Notes: generated from the sequence alone by a model not told the origin. Counted from the first letter of the stretch, positions 35,101-44,447 are shown. The stretch is 64,000 bases of DNA from Gemmatimonadota bacterium (GCA_003222115.1 QHUL01000065.1:1-64000), one strand, 5' to 3'. A program made the numbers and translations.

Positions 35101-38100
35101 ATGGGGAAGAGGAAGCGCACGAAGTCCTCTCGCGTCTTCACGCCGGCGAGCGAGTCGAGCAGGAAGTCGCCGTCCTGGTCTTCCGTGTCGACGGCGCCGT
35201 TGTGCCGGCCGCACCGCGAGCGCAGGTCTCCGAACGCATAGGCGGGCAGCGCCCCGTTCACCCGGGCGCTGCACAGCGGCAGCGTGTCCACCCTCCGCCC
35301 CTGGGTCGCGTCCCAGATCCCGTCCACGATGCGGTCGGAGAGTATGCCCTCGTCGTCCTGCGTGGCGCTCCAGGAATGCGTCAGCGGATCGCGCTCCGTG
35401 TCGAGCCGGCCGGGCCCGGCGGGCCGCCCCCCCGAGTAGACCGTGTCGCCCGGGGGCGTCACCGTGAGGGTTTCGGGCACGAACGCGAGCGCGTCTTCGA
35501 ACACCGAGCCGAAATCGAGCAGCAGCGCCGTGTTGGCGGCCCTCGCCACGCGGTGGTTGTCCTCCCACACCCACAGCTCGAGGAACTCGACGCGCGACAG
35601 ATCGATGCCCGTCGGCGAGAGCACCTGCGTGATGGCGCGCCAGCGGGGCCCGTCGTGGTGCGGCCGCACCCAGTTGGGGGCGCCGGTGCGCGAGTCGGCG
35701 AGTCCCAGCACCGTGTCCGGCTTGAGCATGAGCCACAGCACCGGCTCGGCCGACTGCCCCTGGCCGACGAGGCGAATCGTCGGATCGATCTGCTGCGGCA
35801 GGAATTGCATCGGCCGACCGGAAGCGTCGTACGGCAGGTTCTGCCACGTGAGCGCCGCGGCGTCGGGGGGCGCGAAGCCCCCGGGCGCGATCCCGAACGG
35901 CTCGGCGCCGCGCGCCGTGGTGGGTATGCTCCCCCACTGCCAGCTCTGCTCGGCGAGCGACAGGAACCGCCCGGCTTCGCCCTCGAACTCCTCGAGGTAT
36001 GCCTGGCCCGCGGGGTTGGCACCCGGGCGGGACATCGCGATCTCCGCGGAGACGTTCAGGAACGAGGGAGCGTTGGTGTGGACACCCGGCAGCTTGTCGA
36101 GCGCCCGCGTGATCCACGCGGGCCGGAAGTGCAGCTCGGTGCTCACCCCGGCGATGAAGCTCGACGCCGGCTCCGAGCCGAGCGGCGGCCGTGTGAAGGC
36201 GCTTTGCTCCCGTTGGAAGAGACCGGTGAAGTTGATGGTGCCGCGCGCGCCCAGGTCGTAGCGTCCGGCGAACCCGAAGATCGAGGTGGGCGACACGGCG
36301 AACGCCGCCCGCTCCTCGAACTGGGCACGCACCTGGGCGACGCCCCCCAGCGGAAACAGGGCGTCCGCCTTCCGGAACTGCACCTGCCCCGTGGCGTAGT
36401 CGATCGTGTAGTCCGTGCCGCGCGTGAGCAGAGTGTTTCCCACGTAGATCCGCTCGCTGCCGTCGCGGATCTGAAAGCTGTTGAGCGACAACAGGCTGCG
36501 GTCGGCGGAGGCGGACACGTTCGCGTGCAGCTGCAAGGCGAACACGGAGGGCGGACCCTGTGTGGCCAGCAAGGCGCGAGGGGTGCGGTAGAGCGAGTCA
36601 TTGCGCTCACTGGCGTCGAGCTTCGCCGAGTCGGCGAACGGCGCGAGGTGCGGGAACACCACGAAGTAGTCCCGCACGGGCGCGCCCTGCAGCGGATCGC
36701 GGGTGCGCGGGAACAGCCGGTTGTACTGGTCGAACGTGTTCGGGTCGGACGCGAGCGCCAGCCCGAGGCGCGCGAGGTAGGTCTCGTCGGCGGCCACCGT
36801 GCGCTCGCGGCGATTCACCGTGAGGGCGAGTGCCACGGTCTCCCGTGTGACCTCGCTCCCACCCACGCGGTAGGCGCTCCGGATCTCGAAGCGGAACGAC
36901 GGCGTCGCGGCCGTCACGCCGGGTCGCGGGTCGTACACGAGGCGCAGCGTGTCCACGAAGCTCGGGTCGGGTCGCGCCGTGACGGGGAACGTCCCGACGC
37001 AGCGCCCCGAGCTGCAGGACGTCTCGCCCACCGGGATGTAGGACACGGCGAGGTAGTCGCTCTGGTCGAGCCGGCTGGCGAGCGCGAACCAGGCGCCGCT
37101 GGGATCGGCGTAGTAGTCCCGCCCCTCCAGCAGGATCTCCCACTGAAACGGTCCCGCGCGCTCCGCGACGCAGTCCACCGGCTGCGCCCCCGGGCCACAG
37201 GCCACGGCGCGCAGGCCCCCGATGTTCTGGTTGCTGTTCGATAGCGGCGACACGGCGCGCACGCGGTAGACGTGCAGGCCGCCCACGCGGAGCGCGGCGG
37301 GGAGCGGCGTCGCCTCGAGCGACAGGATGTCGACCGCGGGATAGCCGGGGATGGCGGCGGGGTCCACGGCGAAGAAGAACCGCCCCGCCTCGTAGTCCAG
37401 GTCTCGGGCCTCCCGGTCGATGGGCTGGGTCGTGACGTCGCCGATGGTGTAGACCCGGTCCGTCACGACGTTCCCCTTCTGCTGCGCGTAGATGCCTCGC
37501 AGCTCGAGCGCGCCGAACTGGGCGATCGCCTGCACGCCGAAGTTGTTCGCGGGGATGGCCGCGCTGATGAAGCGCGAGCGCGGCGCCTGGAACGTGACGT
37601 TCCCGGCCTCCACCCGGCGCAGGGGCTCGTCCTCCAGCCCTTCGTACCACACCTGGAGGTTGTTGTTGGCGTCGAATTCGCGCTGGCTGTCGAAGTCGAC
37701 GTTCAGGTGGAGGCGCTGTCCCACGACGCCTCCCGAGCGGATCGAGTACTGGGGGTTGGGGCTGATCGTGGGGAAGCCCGCGGAGCAACCGGACAGGGCC
37801 TGCTGCAGATCGATCGCGCTGCAGTGGAGATTGCGAAACTGGTCGGCCTTGAGCTCGAAGCGCACGTTGAGCTGCATGCCGACGTCGGCGAACGTCCCGG
37901 GGAGGGCGGGCGCCGCCGCAGGGACTACGACCGGACGCGCCGGCTCGGCGGGGATGGGAGCGGGGGCGGCCGCCGCAACCGGCGCCGGGGCGGCGGGCCG
38001 CCCGAGGACCGGGGACCACAGCGCGCGCGCGCGCCGCTCCCACGCGGCCGCGACGAGCGCGGGCACGGTGTGCGGCCCGAGGCGCCCGCCGGGCACCAAG

Positions 38101-38249
38101 GCCGGGTGTCGCGGGGGCGCAAGGGGCGTCCAGCGAAACGACGCCACGAACCCGGGCGGCTCGGAGCGGGCGGCGCCGGTATCCTGCGCGTGGGCCTGGG
38201 GTATGACGAGCGAAAGGGCGACGAAGCCGGCCAGGCTGGCGCGTCGCAT
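32142..38249 (-). CDS. sprA: SprA/Sov-family giant outer-membrane protein (type 9 secretion translocon homologue)
   Basis: 2035 aa with a signal peptide (MRRASLAGFVALSLVIPQAHA). An upstream frame extends to 39521 but would run antisense through lptF, so I start at this ATG. The protein is beta-rich throughout. SprA-type features include TIDYATGQVQFRKADALFPLGG, the block PSFLNVSAEIAMSRPGANP followed by AYLEEFEGEAGRFLSLAEQS, and many outer-membrane beta-hairpins up to the C-terminus. In Bacteroidota SprA is the 36-strand outer-membrane channel of type 9 secretion and is about 2300-2500 aa. It is the first gene of a run with the M28 peptidase and diverges from lptF with only 30-45 bp between them. 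Confidence 0.8.
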   Translation of the reverse strand: MRRASLAGFVALSLVIPQAHAQDTGAARSEPPGFVASFRWTPLAPPRHPALVPGGRLGPHTVPALVAAAWERRARALWSPVLGRPAAPAPVAAAAPAPIPAEPARPVVVPAAAPALPGTFADVGMQLNVRFELKADQFRNLHCSAIDLQQALSGCSAGFPTISPNPQYSIRSGGVVGQRLHLNVDFDSQREFDANNNLQVWYEGLEDEPLRRVEAGNVTFQAPRSRFISAAIPANNFGVQAIAQFGALELRGIYAQQKGNVVTDRVYTIGDVTTQPIDREARDLDYEAGRFFFAVDPAAIPGYPAVDILSLEATPLPAALRVGGLHVYRVRAVSPLSNSNQNIGGLRAVACGPGAQPVDCVAERAGPFQWEILLEGRDYYADPSGAWFALASRLDQSDYLAVSYIPVGETSCSSGRCVGTFPVTARPDPSFVDTLRLVYDPRPGVTAATPSFRFEIRSAYRVGGSEVTRETVALALTVNRRERTVAADETYLARLGLALASDPNTFDQYNRLFPRTRDPLQGAPVRDYFVVFPHLAPFADSAKLDASERNDSLYRTPRALLATQGPPSVFALQLHANVSASADRSLLSLNSFQIRDGSERIYVGNTLLTRGTDYTIDYATGQVQFRKADALFPLGGVAQVRAQFEERAAFAVSPTSIFGFAGRYDLGARGTINFTGLFQREQSAFTRPPLGSEPASSFIAGVSTELHFRPAWITRALDKLPGVHTNAPSFLNVSAEIAMSRPGANPAGQAYLEEFEGEAGRFLSLAEQSWQWGSIPTTARGAEPFGIAPGGFAPPDAAALTWQNLPYDASGRPMQFLPQQIDPTIRLVGQGQSAEPVLWLMLKPDTVLGLADSRTGAPNWVRPHHDGPRWRAITQVLSPTGIDLSRVEFLELWVWEDNHRVARAANTALLLDFGSVFEDALAFVPETLTVTPPGDTVYSGGRPAGPGRLDTERDPLTHSWSATQDDEGILSDRIVDGIWDATQGRRVDTLPLCSARVNGALPAYAFGDLRSRCGRHNGAVDTEDQDGDFLLDSLAGVKTREDFVRFLFPIGDDRYFVRDGGMVSEHDSFGNPDGASGWRLYRIPFRTDTITQGSVSLRQIQSLRVTIVTPQNGPLGRPDPQVFFGLARVRLVGATWVKRADTPIPGLAGERGTGTGEVVASVVSTENQDLGYTSPPGVIDEASRRDAGLQVGVTQVNEQSLRLLARGLATGQHAEAFVRFTTAGDKNFLKYRRLRVWARGRGTGWEEGDLHFYVKAGKDENNFYLYHVPAGTTSWEPEVVVDLERWLVLRARIERAWLRGDTAQVYSGCPAAIVPFDSAYVMCDGPYVAHVRNPGTAPPNLAGVQEMAAGILRVDSRVLLDQAELWVDDIRLSDVVQDAGYAGAVDVTLTAADVADVAISVSRRDAQFHQLGEDPSYVADNAASVAGTVRLDRFLPDRWGIAAPLTVRYAATSSDPFYLAGTDLRGDALDGLRTPQSRATSYSLSLRRTRQARSGLLRTLLDPAALSASYSDGTTRSDLASATASSYALGLDYNLTPGAARWGPLRLNPANIRFRTGIAGSEASRFTYLVPVARAADALAVPALSRTKLWRSAGGFDLRPLGGVQLRVDVASQRDLRDYGDSTTIGRLVRQERRTFLGRDVGIETQRSITTLLSLTPQVAAWVRPRATLVTGFFLSRDPNARDPVRDVGDTAGGFHIPVAFGNSRRVELGAQLDARRAGRALFGDSAGVVRLLGRLTGPDVSYGRSWTSTYDRTPLTPSLGYQLALVGFSRFREQDGMRAGAAADNYSFNLGGGAELPVGLRVRANYQRLQGITWVLRTDQQVPLRTRGRDWPSATVAWSVAAPRGAIARLLASLTAQVTYRRRESATEQSALTGDSAGAARTQLTERYLTPTVALTWVKGILSSFDAARLKTEQLAAGNLFRSERNQAGGNLVFAFRPPASLARMPRDIRTTLRYQETRTTSCLQAAGQAVCVPYVDSRQAQAQLTLDTEFPPSLSAGFQMAYLVNDERQASRKTSQLVITAFVNLSTSVGQIR

Positions 38250-38252
38250 CCC

Positions 38253-38281
38253 TTGTAGAGAGGTGGAGCCGCGAATATAAT
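38253..38281 (+). promoter_or_regulatory. Promoter of lptF-lptG
   Basis: TTGTAG (38253-38258), a 17-bp spacer and a perfect TATAAT (38276-38281). The -10 box overlaps the first ATG of the lptF frame, so transcription would begin downstream of that ATG. On the opposite strand TATATT (38274-38279) could serve sprA. Confidence 0.6.
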
Positions 38282-38294
38282 GGCGCGACCGACC

Positions 38295-39851
38295 GTGCGC
38301 ATCCTCAGCCGCTACCTGCTGCGCCAGCACCTCGCGCCGCTCGGGTTCGCGCTCGCGGCGTTCACCCTCCTGATGCTGCTCCGCCAGGTGGCCCAGCAGT
38401 TCGGAAACCTCGTCGGCAAGGGCCTGCCGTGGAGCGTCATCCTCGAGGTCTTCCTTCTGTCCGTCCCCTTCATCATCGCGATGACGCTGCCCATGGCCGT
38501 GCTCGTGGCCGTGCTGTACGCGTTCAGCCAGCTCGCGGGGGATCACGAGATCACGGCGATGAAGGCGAGCGGCGTCAGCCTGGGGCGGCTCGTCGCCCCG
38601 GTGCTGTCGGCGGCTGCGCTGGTCGCAGCGCTGGCGTTCCTGTGGAGCGATCAGGTGCTGCCCCGCTCGAACCACCGGCTGCGCACCCTGCTCGTGGACA
38701 TCCAGCGCAAGAAGCCGTCCTTCAGCTTGAAGGAGCAGGTGATCAACGAGGTCGTGGAGCGCCAATTCTTCCTCCGGGCGGCACGCATCGATCCGGCGAC
38801 CAACAGGCTGAGGGACGTCACGATCTACGACCTCGGGGACCCCGAGCGGCGGCGCATCATCAGCGCCGACAGCGGCCGCATGGCCTATACCCCGGGGGGC
38901 CGCGACCTGTACCTCACGCTGCTGGACGGCGACATCCGGGAGGTGAACCGGAGCGATCCCACGCAGTTCGACCGCACCCTCTACGTCGTCAACAAGATCC
39001 GGGTCCAGAACGTGGGGAACTCGCTGGAGCGGACCGAGAACGACTCGTACAAGAGCGACCGCGAGATGGGGATCTGCGAGATGCGGGGCGTCGTGGCCGC
39101 GGCCCGGCGGGAGGCGGAGCAGGCGCGACGGGACACCAGGCTCCTGATCGACAACGACCTGCGGCGCCTGGCCGGGCTCGTGCCGGCGCTGCGCGACACG
39201 CTCGGGGTGGCGCCGGACACGGAGCCGCAGGGCGCCTACTGCCGCGCGCTGCGCCGAATGGCGGGCTGGCTCGTCCCGAGCGCCGCCATCGCCGCGCCGC
39301 CCCAACAGGGGCCGCAGCCGCGGCAGGGGGCACGCCCGCAGCAGGGCGGACCGCCGCCGCGAGGCGCGCCGCGCCCAATCACGCCGGCGATCCTCCCGGG
39401 GCAGCCGCTGCCGCCGCGCGGCGCGCCCGTCCCGTGGCTCGCGACCGGCGCGACGGTCGGGGAGGAGCAGCGGGTCCGCGCCGCGCGGCAGCGCGCGGCG
39501 AGCTACGAGGTGGAGATCCACAAGAAGTACGCGATCGCCGCCGCGTGCATCGCGTTCGCCCTGGTCGGCATTCCCGTGGCGCTGCGCTTTCCGCGGGGCG
39601 GCGTGGGGCTCGTGCTGGCCACGAGCCTGATCGTGTACACGGTGTACTACGTCGGCCTGATCGGCGGCGAGGAGCTGGGCGACCGGCTGTTCGTGTCCCC
39701 GTTCTTCGCGATGTGGACGCCCAACCTCTTGTTCAGCGCGCTCGGGCTCGCGGGCCTGTGGGTGGTCCGGCGGCCGGGGGACGCGCCGCAGGGCGGGGAC
39801 TGGACCGACCTGTTCCGCACGTTCCTGCCGCGCCGCCGCGCCGTCGCGTGA
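38295..39851 (+). CDS. lptF: LPS export permease LptF
   Basis: 518 aa from GTG (VRILSRYLLRQHLAPLGFAL), which matches the usual LptF/LptG N-terminus. The ATG five codons upstream lies in the promoter -10 box. Three N-terminal and three C-terminal membrane segments enclose a periplasmic beta-jellyroll; conserved LYAFSQLAGDHEITAMKASG and VGIPVALRFPRGG are present. LptFG with LptB powers lipopolysaccharide extraction from the inner membrane. Odd feature: a Pro/Gly/Gln-rich insertion of about 50 residues (around DNA 39295-39430, e.g. PQQGPQPRQGARPQQGGPPP) between the periplasmic domain and the C-terminal membrane half. Overlaps lptG by TGATG. Confidence 0.9.
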   Translation: MRILSRYLLRQHLAPLGFALAAFTLLMLLRQVAQQFGNLVGKGLPWSVILEVFLLSVPFIIAMTLPMAVLVAVLYAFSQLAGDHEITAMKASGVSLGRLVAPVLSAAALVAALAFLWSDQVLPRSNHRLRTLLVDIQRKKPSFSLKEQVINEVVERQFFLRAARIDPATNRLRDVTIYDLGDPERRRIISADSGRMAYTPGGRDLYLTLLDGDIREVNRSDPTQFDRTLYVVNKIRVQNVGNSLERTENDSYKSDREMGICEMRGVVAAARREAEQARRDTRLLIDNDLRRLAGLVPALRDTLGVAPDTEPQGAYCRALRRMAGWLVPSAAIAAPPQQGPQPRQGARPQQGGPPPRGAPRPITPAILPGQPLPPRGAPVPWLATGATVGEEQRVRAARQRAASYEVEIHKKYAIAAACIAFALVGIPVALRFPRGGVGLVLATSLIVYTVYYVGLIGGEELGDRLFVSPFFAMWTPNLLFSALGLAGLWVVRRPGDAPQGGDWTDLFRTFLPRRRAVA

Positions 39852-40975
39852 TGCCCGCCCCCCCCGCCCCCCCGGCCCCCGCTCCCCGCCTGCTGCCCAC
39901 GCTCGATCGCTACGTCGCGCGCGAGTGGCTCAAGGTCTTCCTCATCACGGTGCTGGGCTTCCCGCTCCTCGTGATCGTGATCGACCTGACGGACAACCTC
40001 GGCAAGTACCTGAGCAAGGGCCTGACCAAGCACGCCGTGGCGCTGTCTTGCCTGTTCGGCATCCCGGAGACGGTGTCGCTGGTGCTGCCGGCCGCCGTGC
40101 TGTTCGCGACGGTGTTCACGGTGGGCGCGCTGGGGCGACACTCGGAGCTCACCGCGGCGAAGGCGTCCGGGGTGTCGTTCCATCGCTTGGCGGCGCCGAT
40201 CTACCTCGCGGGGGTGGCGGCGTTCCTGCTGGGCCTGGTGGTGACCGAGCTCGCGCCGGGGGCGTCCGCCCGCAAGGCCGAGCTGCTCGGCGAGAAGCCG
40301 ATCGCCGCCACGGCGCAGCGCTACAACTTCGTGTACCGGGCGGACGGCGGCTGGGTGTACGCGATCCGCTCGCTCGAGCTCAGGTCGCGCGAGATGCGGG
40401 ACGTGATTCTCGAGCGCGAGGGCGCGGGCCCGGACTATCCGACGATCATCGTCGCGGCGCAGCAGGCCGTGTTCGCGGAGCAGCGACGGGCCGGCGGCTG
40501 GACGCTGACCCAAGGGTCGCTGCGCTACCTGCTCGGCCCCGACCGCGAGGCGGCGTTCGCCTTCGACACGCTGCGCACGCCCGCGCTGCGCGAGCGGCCC
40601 GTCGACCTCCTGGCCCAGCCCAAAGCGCCGGACGAAATGCGCTACACGGAGCTGGGGCGCTACATCGACGCGCTGGCGCGCTCGGGCTCCGACACGCGCA
40701 AGCTGCGGGTGGAGCACGCGCTCAAGCTGTCGATCCCCTTCACGTGCATCATCATCGCGCTGTTCGGCGCGCCGCTCGCGATCTCCACGCCGAAGAGCGG
40801 CGCCGCCTGGGGCGTGGCCGTGTGCCTCGCGACCACGTTCATCGACCTCCTGATGTTCCAACTCAGCAAGGCGGTGGGCGCCGGGGGCGTGCTGCCGCCC
40901 ACGTTCGCGGCCTGGTTCCCGAACCTCGTGTTCGGCGGGGCCGCGATCTACCTGCTCCGGAAGACGCCCACGTAG
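39851..40975 (+). CDS. lptG: LPS export permease LptG
   Basis: 374 aa YjgP/YjgQ-family permease. Signature region VFTVGALGRHSELTAAKASG, three membrane helices on each side (KVFLITVLGFPLLVIVIDL; IPFTCIIIALFGAPLAI; FIDLLMFQLSKAVGAGG) and a periplasmic domain between. The start is a proline-rich leader (MPAPPAPPAPAPRLLP) before LDRYVAREWLKVF. Partner of LptF. No lptB or lptC is seen nearby. Confidence 0.92.
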   Translation: MPAPPAPPAPAPRLLPTLDRYVAREWLKVFLITVLGFPLLVIVIDLTDNLGKYLSKGLTKHAVALSCLFGIPETVSLVLPAAVLFATVFTVGALGRHSELTAAKASGVSFHRLAAPIYLAGVAAFLLGLVVTELAPGASARKAELLGEKPIAATAQRYNFVYRADGGWVYAIRSLELRSREMRDVILEREGAGPDYPTIIVAAQQAVFAEQRRAGGWTLTQGSLRYLLGPDREAAFAFDTLRTPALRERPVDLLAQPKAPDEMRYTELGRYIDALARSGSDTRKLRVEHALKLSIPFTCIIIALFGAPLAISTPKSGAAWGVAVCLATTFIDLLMFQLSKAVGAGGVLPPTFAAWFPNLVFGGAAIYLLRKTPT

Positions 40976-41078
40976 CGCCGACCCACGCGCTTGACGCGGT
41001 CCCGATCGCGGATCACCTTCTCCGATCTCGATGAGCAGCCGTCCACCGAACCAGGCTTCCAAAAGGAGAGATCCGACC

Positions 41079-44000
41079 ATGCACTGGATCGTGCGCGCGT
41101 CGCGCGCCCTAGCGGCGGCGGCGGCATTCTCGGTGCTCGTCGCCGACGTGGTCGGGGCGCAGGGCGTCACGACCGGGGCGATCACGGGCAGGGTGACGGA
41201 CCGGCAGGGCCAGCCCCTGGTCGACGTGGACGTGGAGGTCGTAAACCGCAGCACGGGCTACGCGAGCAGCACGCGCACTCGTGCCACCGGGTTGTTCCTC
41301 GTCCAGGGCCTCGAGGTCGGCGGCCCGTACTCGGTACGCGTGCGCGCCATCGGCTACGAGCGTTTCGTACGCGACGACATCTACGTCAGACTGTCCCAGG
41401 CCACGCACGTGGACGCGCAGCTCTCCGCGCAGCCCGTGGAGCTGGCGCCGATCACGCTGACCGTGGGCCGCACCGCCGACTTCACACCCACCCGCCAAGG
41501 CGTCGCGGTCCAGATTTCCGACACGCTGGTGCGGCGCGTGCCCACCTTCAGCCGCGACTTCACCGATCTACTCAAGCTCGCGCCCCAGGTGGTCTACGCC
41601 GCCCCGGGCTCCCCCGCCGCCAGCGGGGCCGGCGCCTACAACCGCTACAACACCATCACGATCGACGGCGCCAACCAGAGCGAGCGCTTCAACCTCAACG
41701 CCACGGGCGGTGTGCCAGGCGGCGGTGCCAACGGCAAGGTCATATCCCTGGACGCGGTGAAGGAATTCCGCGTGATGTTCACGCCGAGCGACGTGCGGCA
41801 GGGCAACTTCACGGGCATGCTCGTGAACGCCGTCACCAGGAACGGCACGAACGAGTTCCACGGCGGCGCGACCTTCACCTACCGCAGCAACGAGGATGTG
41901 GCCGGGTTCGATCTCGTCGGCCAGGATCTCCGCGCTTCGAAATTCGATGTCAAGCAGTACGGGTTCTATGTTGGCGGCCCGATCATTCGCGACCGGTTGC
42001 ACTTCTTCGTCGCTCCCGAATTCCAGCACCGCACCCAGCCGGCGACCGGCCCGTATTACCTGAACGGCCAGGGCTTCAACTCCCCGGCCGTGGAGCTCGA
42101 CAGCCTCACCCGCATCGCCACCTTCATGAAGACGAACTACGGGTTCGACGTCGGCAGCACGGGCCCGGTCGACATCGACAACCCGCTGACGAACCTGTTC
42201 GGCCGCGTCGACTTCCAGATCTCGCCCACCCACCGCCTGGTGGTGCGCGAGATCATCAACCACAACGACCTGGACGCCTTCTCTCGCAACATCGGCACCT
42301 ACCAGACGTCGCCGCTCAATCAGAACTCCGGCTTCCGGTTCAGCTCGAACGAGTTCACGGGGGTGTCGACGAACACCTCGACGGGTGCGCAGCTCTACTC
42401 GAACCTGCCGGGTGGGAAGTCCAACGAGCTGCTCCTCGGCTATACCACGATCAAGGACCAGCGCGACGTCCCGATCACGGCGCCGGAGGTGGGCGTGGGG
42501 GTCAACGAGGGCGGCACGGTGCGCGCGGTCACATTCGGCACCGAGCAGTTTTCACCGAACAACCTGCTCAAGCAGAAGATCTTCGAGGCCGTGGACAACT
42601 TCACGATCCCGGCGGGCGCTCACACGATCACGGTGGGCGGCCGCTTCGACCACACGCACATCTTCAACAACTTCGCGCAGGGGACTTTCGGCGTCTATAA
42701 CTTCCCGACGATCGCGGCCCTCGAGGCCAGTGCGCCGAACGGCTACGTCATCGGCTACGCAAACAGCAGGCGGGACTCGGACATCCCGGCAGACTTCAAC
42801 GTCCAGGTCTACAGCCTGTATGCGCAGGACCAGTGGGCGGTGACCGACCGCCTCACGGTGACCGCGGGCCTGCGCGCCGACATCCCCAGGATGCTGGACA
42901 AGCCGACCCAGAACGACACGCTGACGAACGCCCTCGCGGCCGCGGGCCTGCCGGACGTGCGCACGGGCGTCGCGCCCAAGACGGTGCCCCTCGTGTCACC
43001 CCGCCTCGGCTTCAACTTCGATGCGACGGGCGACAACCGCAATCAGATCCGCGGCAGTGTCGGCATCTATACCGGTCCGCCGCCCTACATCCTCCTGGGG
43101 AACGCCTACGCCAACACCGGGCTCGGCCTCGTGCGGTTGAGCTGCACGGGCGCCGCGACGCCAGCTTTCACGCTGAACGTCAGCCAACTCCCCACCGCGT
43201 GTGCGGGCCAGCCGGCGCCGGCGCCGGGGCAGGCGGGCACGGTCGGCGTCAACATCAACGATCGCAACTTCAAGTTTCCGCAGTATTTCGGGGTGTCGGC
43301 CGGGTTCGACCGACAGCTGCCGTTCAATACCGTGCTCACGGTCGAGGGGTTGTACCGCAAGGCGATCAACGGCGTGCTCATTCGCGACGCCAACATCAAG
43401 GGCCCCCGCATGGTCGGCGGACAGCCCTATACCGACCGCGATGGCCGCGTGCTCTACGCCGATACAATGACCAATGTCACCGGCCCCTCCCCGAGTGTCG
43501 CCGTGACCAACAACAACCAGCGCTGGATCACCACGCTGCGCGGCGCGGCCTTCACCGAGGGGATCATGGAAGTCACCAACCAGTCCAAGGACTTCAACTA
43601 CTCGATCTCAGCGCAACTCAACCGCCGTTTCTCGGACCGGCTCGAGGCGACGGTCGCTTACACGTACATAAAGTCGGAAGATGTGCAGAGTTTCACGTCG
43701 GACCGAGCGATCTCCAACTGGCGCAACAGCCGCCAGCTCTCGGTCTCGCACGACGATCTGATCACGACCACGTCGGTCTTCTCCCGGCCGCACCGCCTGG
43801 TCGCCTACGGGACGTACTCGCTGCCCTGGGCCGGCACCAGCACCGACCTCACCCTGTACTTCGAGCGCACCTCGGGGGTGCCGCTCACCTACGTCGCGAA
43901 CGGCGACTTGAACGGCGACCTCTTTGCCGGCAACGACCCGATCTACGTCCCGCGCGACGCGACCGACCCCGCGGAGATCCAGATCGGGACCGGCGTGGAC

Positions 44001-44447
44001 GGCGCGTTCGTCCAGAATGCGGCCGCGGCGCAGGCGTTCAACCGGTTCATCAGCGCCCAGCCGTGCTTGGACAAGCAGCGCGGCCACATCATGGAGCGCA
44101 ACAGCTGCCGCAGCCCCGCCCAGAGCCGACTCGACGTGTCGCTGCGGCAGTCGCTGCCATCGTACCGCGGACACGACCTCGCGCTGCAGCTCGACTTCTT
44201 CAACTTCCTCAACTTCTTGAACAAAGATTGGGGCCAGATCAAGCTCCCGACGATCAACCCGAGCTTCAGCCAGCAGGCGGCGCTGACCGTGACCGGCCGT
44301 AACTCTGGACCGCTGAGTCAGTCGATCTCGACGTTCACGTTCGACAACAAGCTGTATAACACGACGACCGGGGATCCGAAGCCGTTCGAGGGCAGGACCA
44401 CCGGTAGCGTCTACCAGATCCAGCTCACGCTGCGCTACTCGTTCTGA
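41079..44447 (+). CDS. Oar-like TonB-dependent outer-membrane receptor
   Basis: 1122 aa from the ATG of MHWIVRASRALAAAAAF, which has an aaaaggag ribosome site about 10 nt upstream; a longer start at 41031 lacks a signal peptide. After the signal peptide (cleavage near VVGAQ) comes a carboxypeptidase-regulatory-like domain (TGAITGRVTDRQGQPL, about 30-115), a plug domain (RVPTFSRDFTDLLKLAPQVV onward) and a barrel ending in the aromatic residue of LRYSF. It resembles the Oar group of TonB receptors for large substrates or protease export. Substrate unknown. It has its own 103-bp upstream gap and ends at a strong palindrome. Confidence 0.88.
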   Translation: MHWIVRASRALAAAAAFSVLVADVVGAQGVTTGAITGRVTDRQGQPLVDVDVEVVNRSTGYASSTRTRATGLFLVQGLEVGGPYSVRVRAIGYERFVRDDIYVRLSQATHVDAQLSAQPVELAPITLTVGRTADFTPTRQGVAVQISDTLVRRVPTFSRDFTDLLKLAPQVVYAAPGSPAASGAGAYNRYNTITIDGANQSERFNLNATGGVPGGGANGKVISLDAVKEFRVMFTPSDVRQGNFTGMLVNAVTRNGTNEFHGGATFTYRSNEDVAGFDLVGQDLRASKFDVKQYGFYVGGPIIRDRLHFFVAPEFQHRTQPATGPYYLNGQGFNSPAVELDSLTRIATFMKTNYGFDVGSTGPVDIDNPLTNLFGRVDFQISPTHRLVVREIINHNDLDAFSRNIGTYQTSPLNQNSGFRFSSNEFTGVSTNTSTGAQLYSNLPGGKSNELLLGYTTIKDQRDVPITAPEVGVGVNEGGTVRAVTFGTEQFSPNNLLKQKIFEAVDNFTIPAGAHTITVGGRFDHTHIFNNFAQGTFGVYNFPTIAALEASAPNGYVIGYANSRRDSDIPADFNVQVYSLYAQDQWAVTDRLTVTAGLRADIPRMLDKPTQNDTLTNALAAAGLPDVRTGVAPKTVPLVSPRLGFNFDATGDNRNQIRGSVGIYTGPPPYILLGNAYANTGLGLVRLSCTGAATPAFTLNVSQLPTACAGQPAPAPGQAGTVGVNINDRNFKFPQYFGVSAGFDRQLPFNTVLTVEGLYRKAINGVLIRDANIKGPRMVGGQPYTDRDGRVLYADTMTNVTGPSPSVAVTNNNQRWITTLRGAAFTEGIMEVTNQSKDFNYSISAQLNRRFSDRLEATVAYTYIKSEDVQSFTSDRAISNWRNSRQLSVSHDDLITTTSVFSRPHRLVAYGTYSLPWAGTSTDLTLYFERTSGVPLTYVANGDLNGDLFAGNDPIYVPRDATDPAEIQIGTGVDGAFVQNAAAAQAFNRFISAQPCLDKQRGHIMERNSCRSPAQSRLDVSLRQSLPSYRGHDLALQLDFFNFLNFLNKDWGQIKLPTINPSFSQQAALTVTGRNSGPLSQSISTFTFDNKLYNTTTGDPKPFEGRTTGSVYQIQLTLRYSF

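Noticed and set aside
38250-39521. N-terminal extension of the sprA-like protein
   Set aside because: It would run antisense through lptF, is Arg/Gln-rich and low in recognisable structure, and a clear signal peptide starts at 38249.
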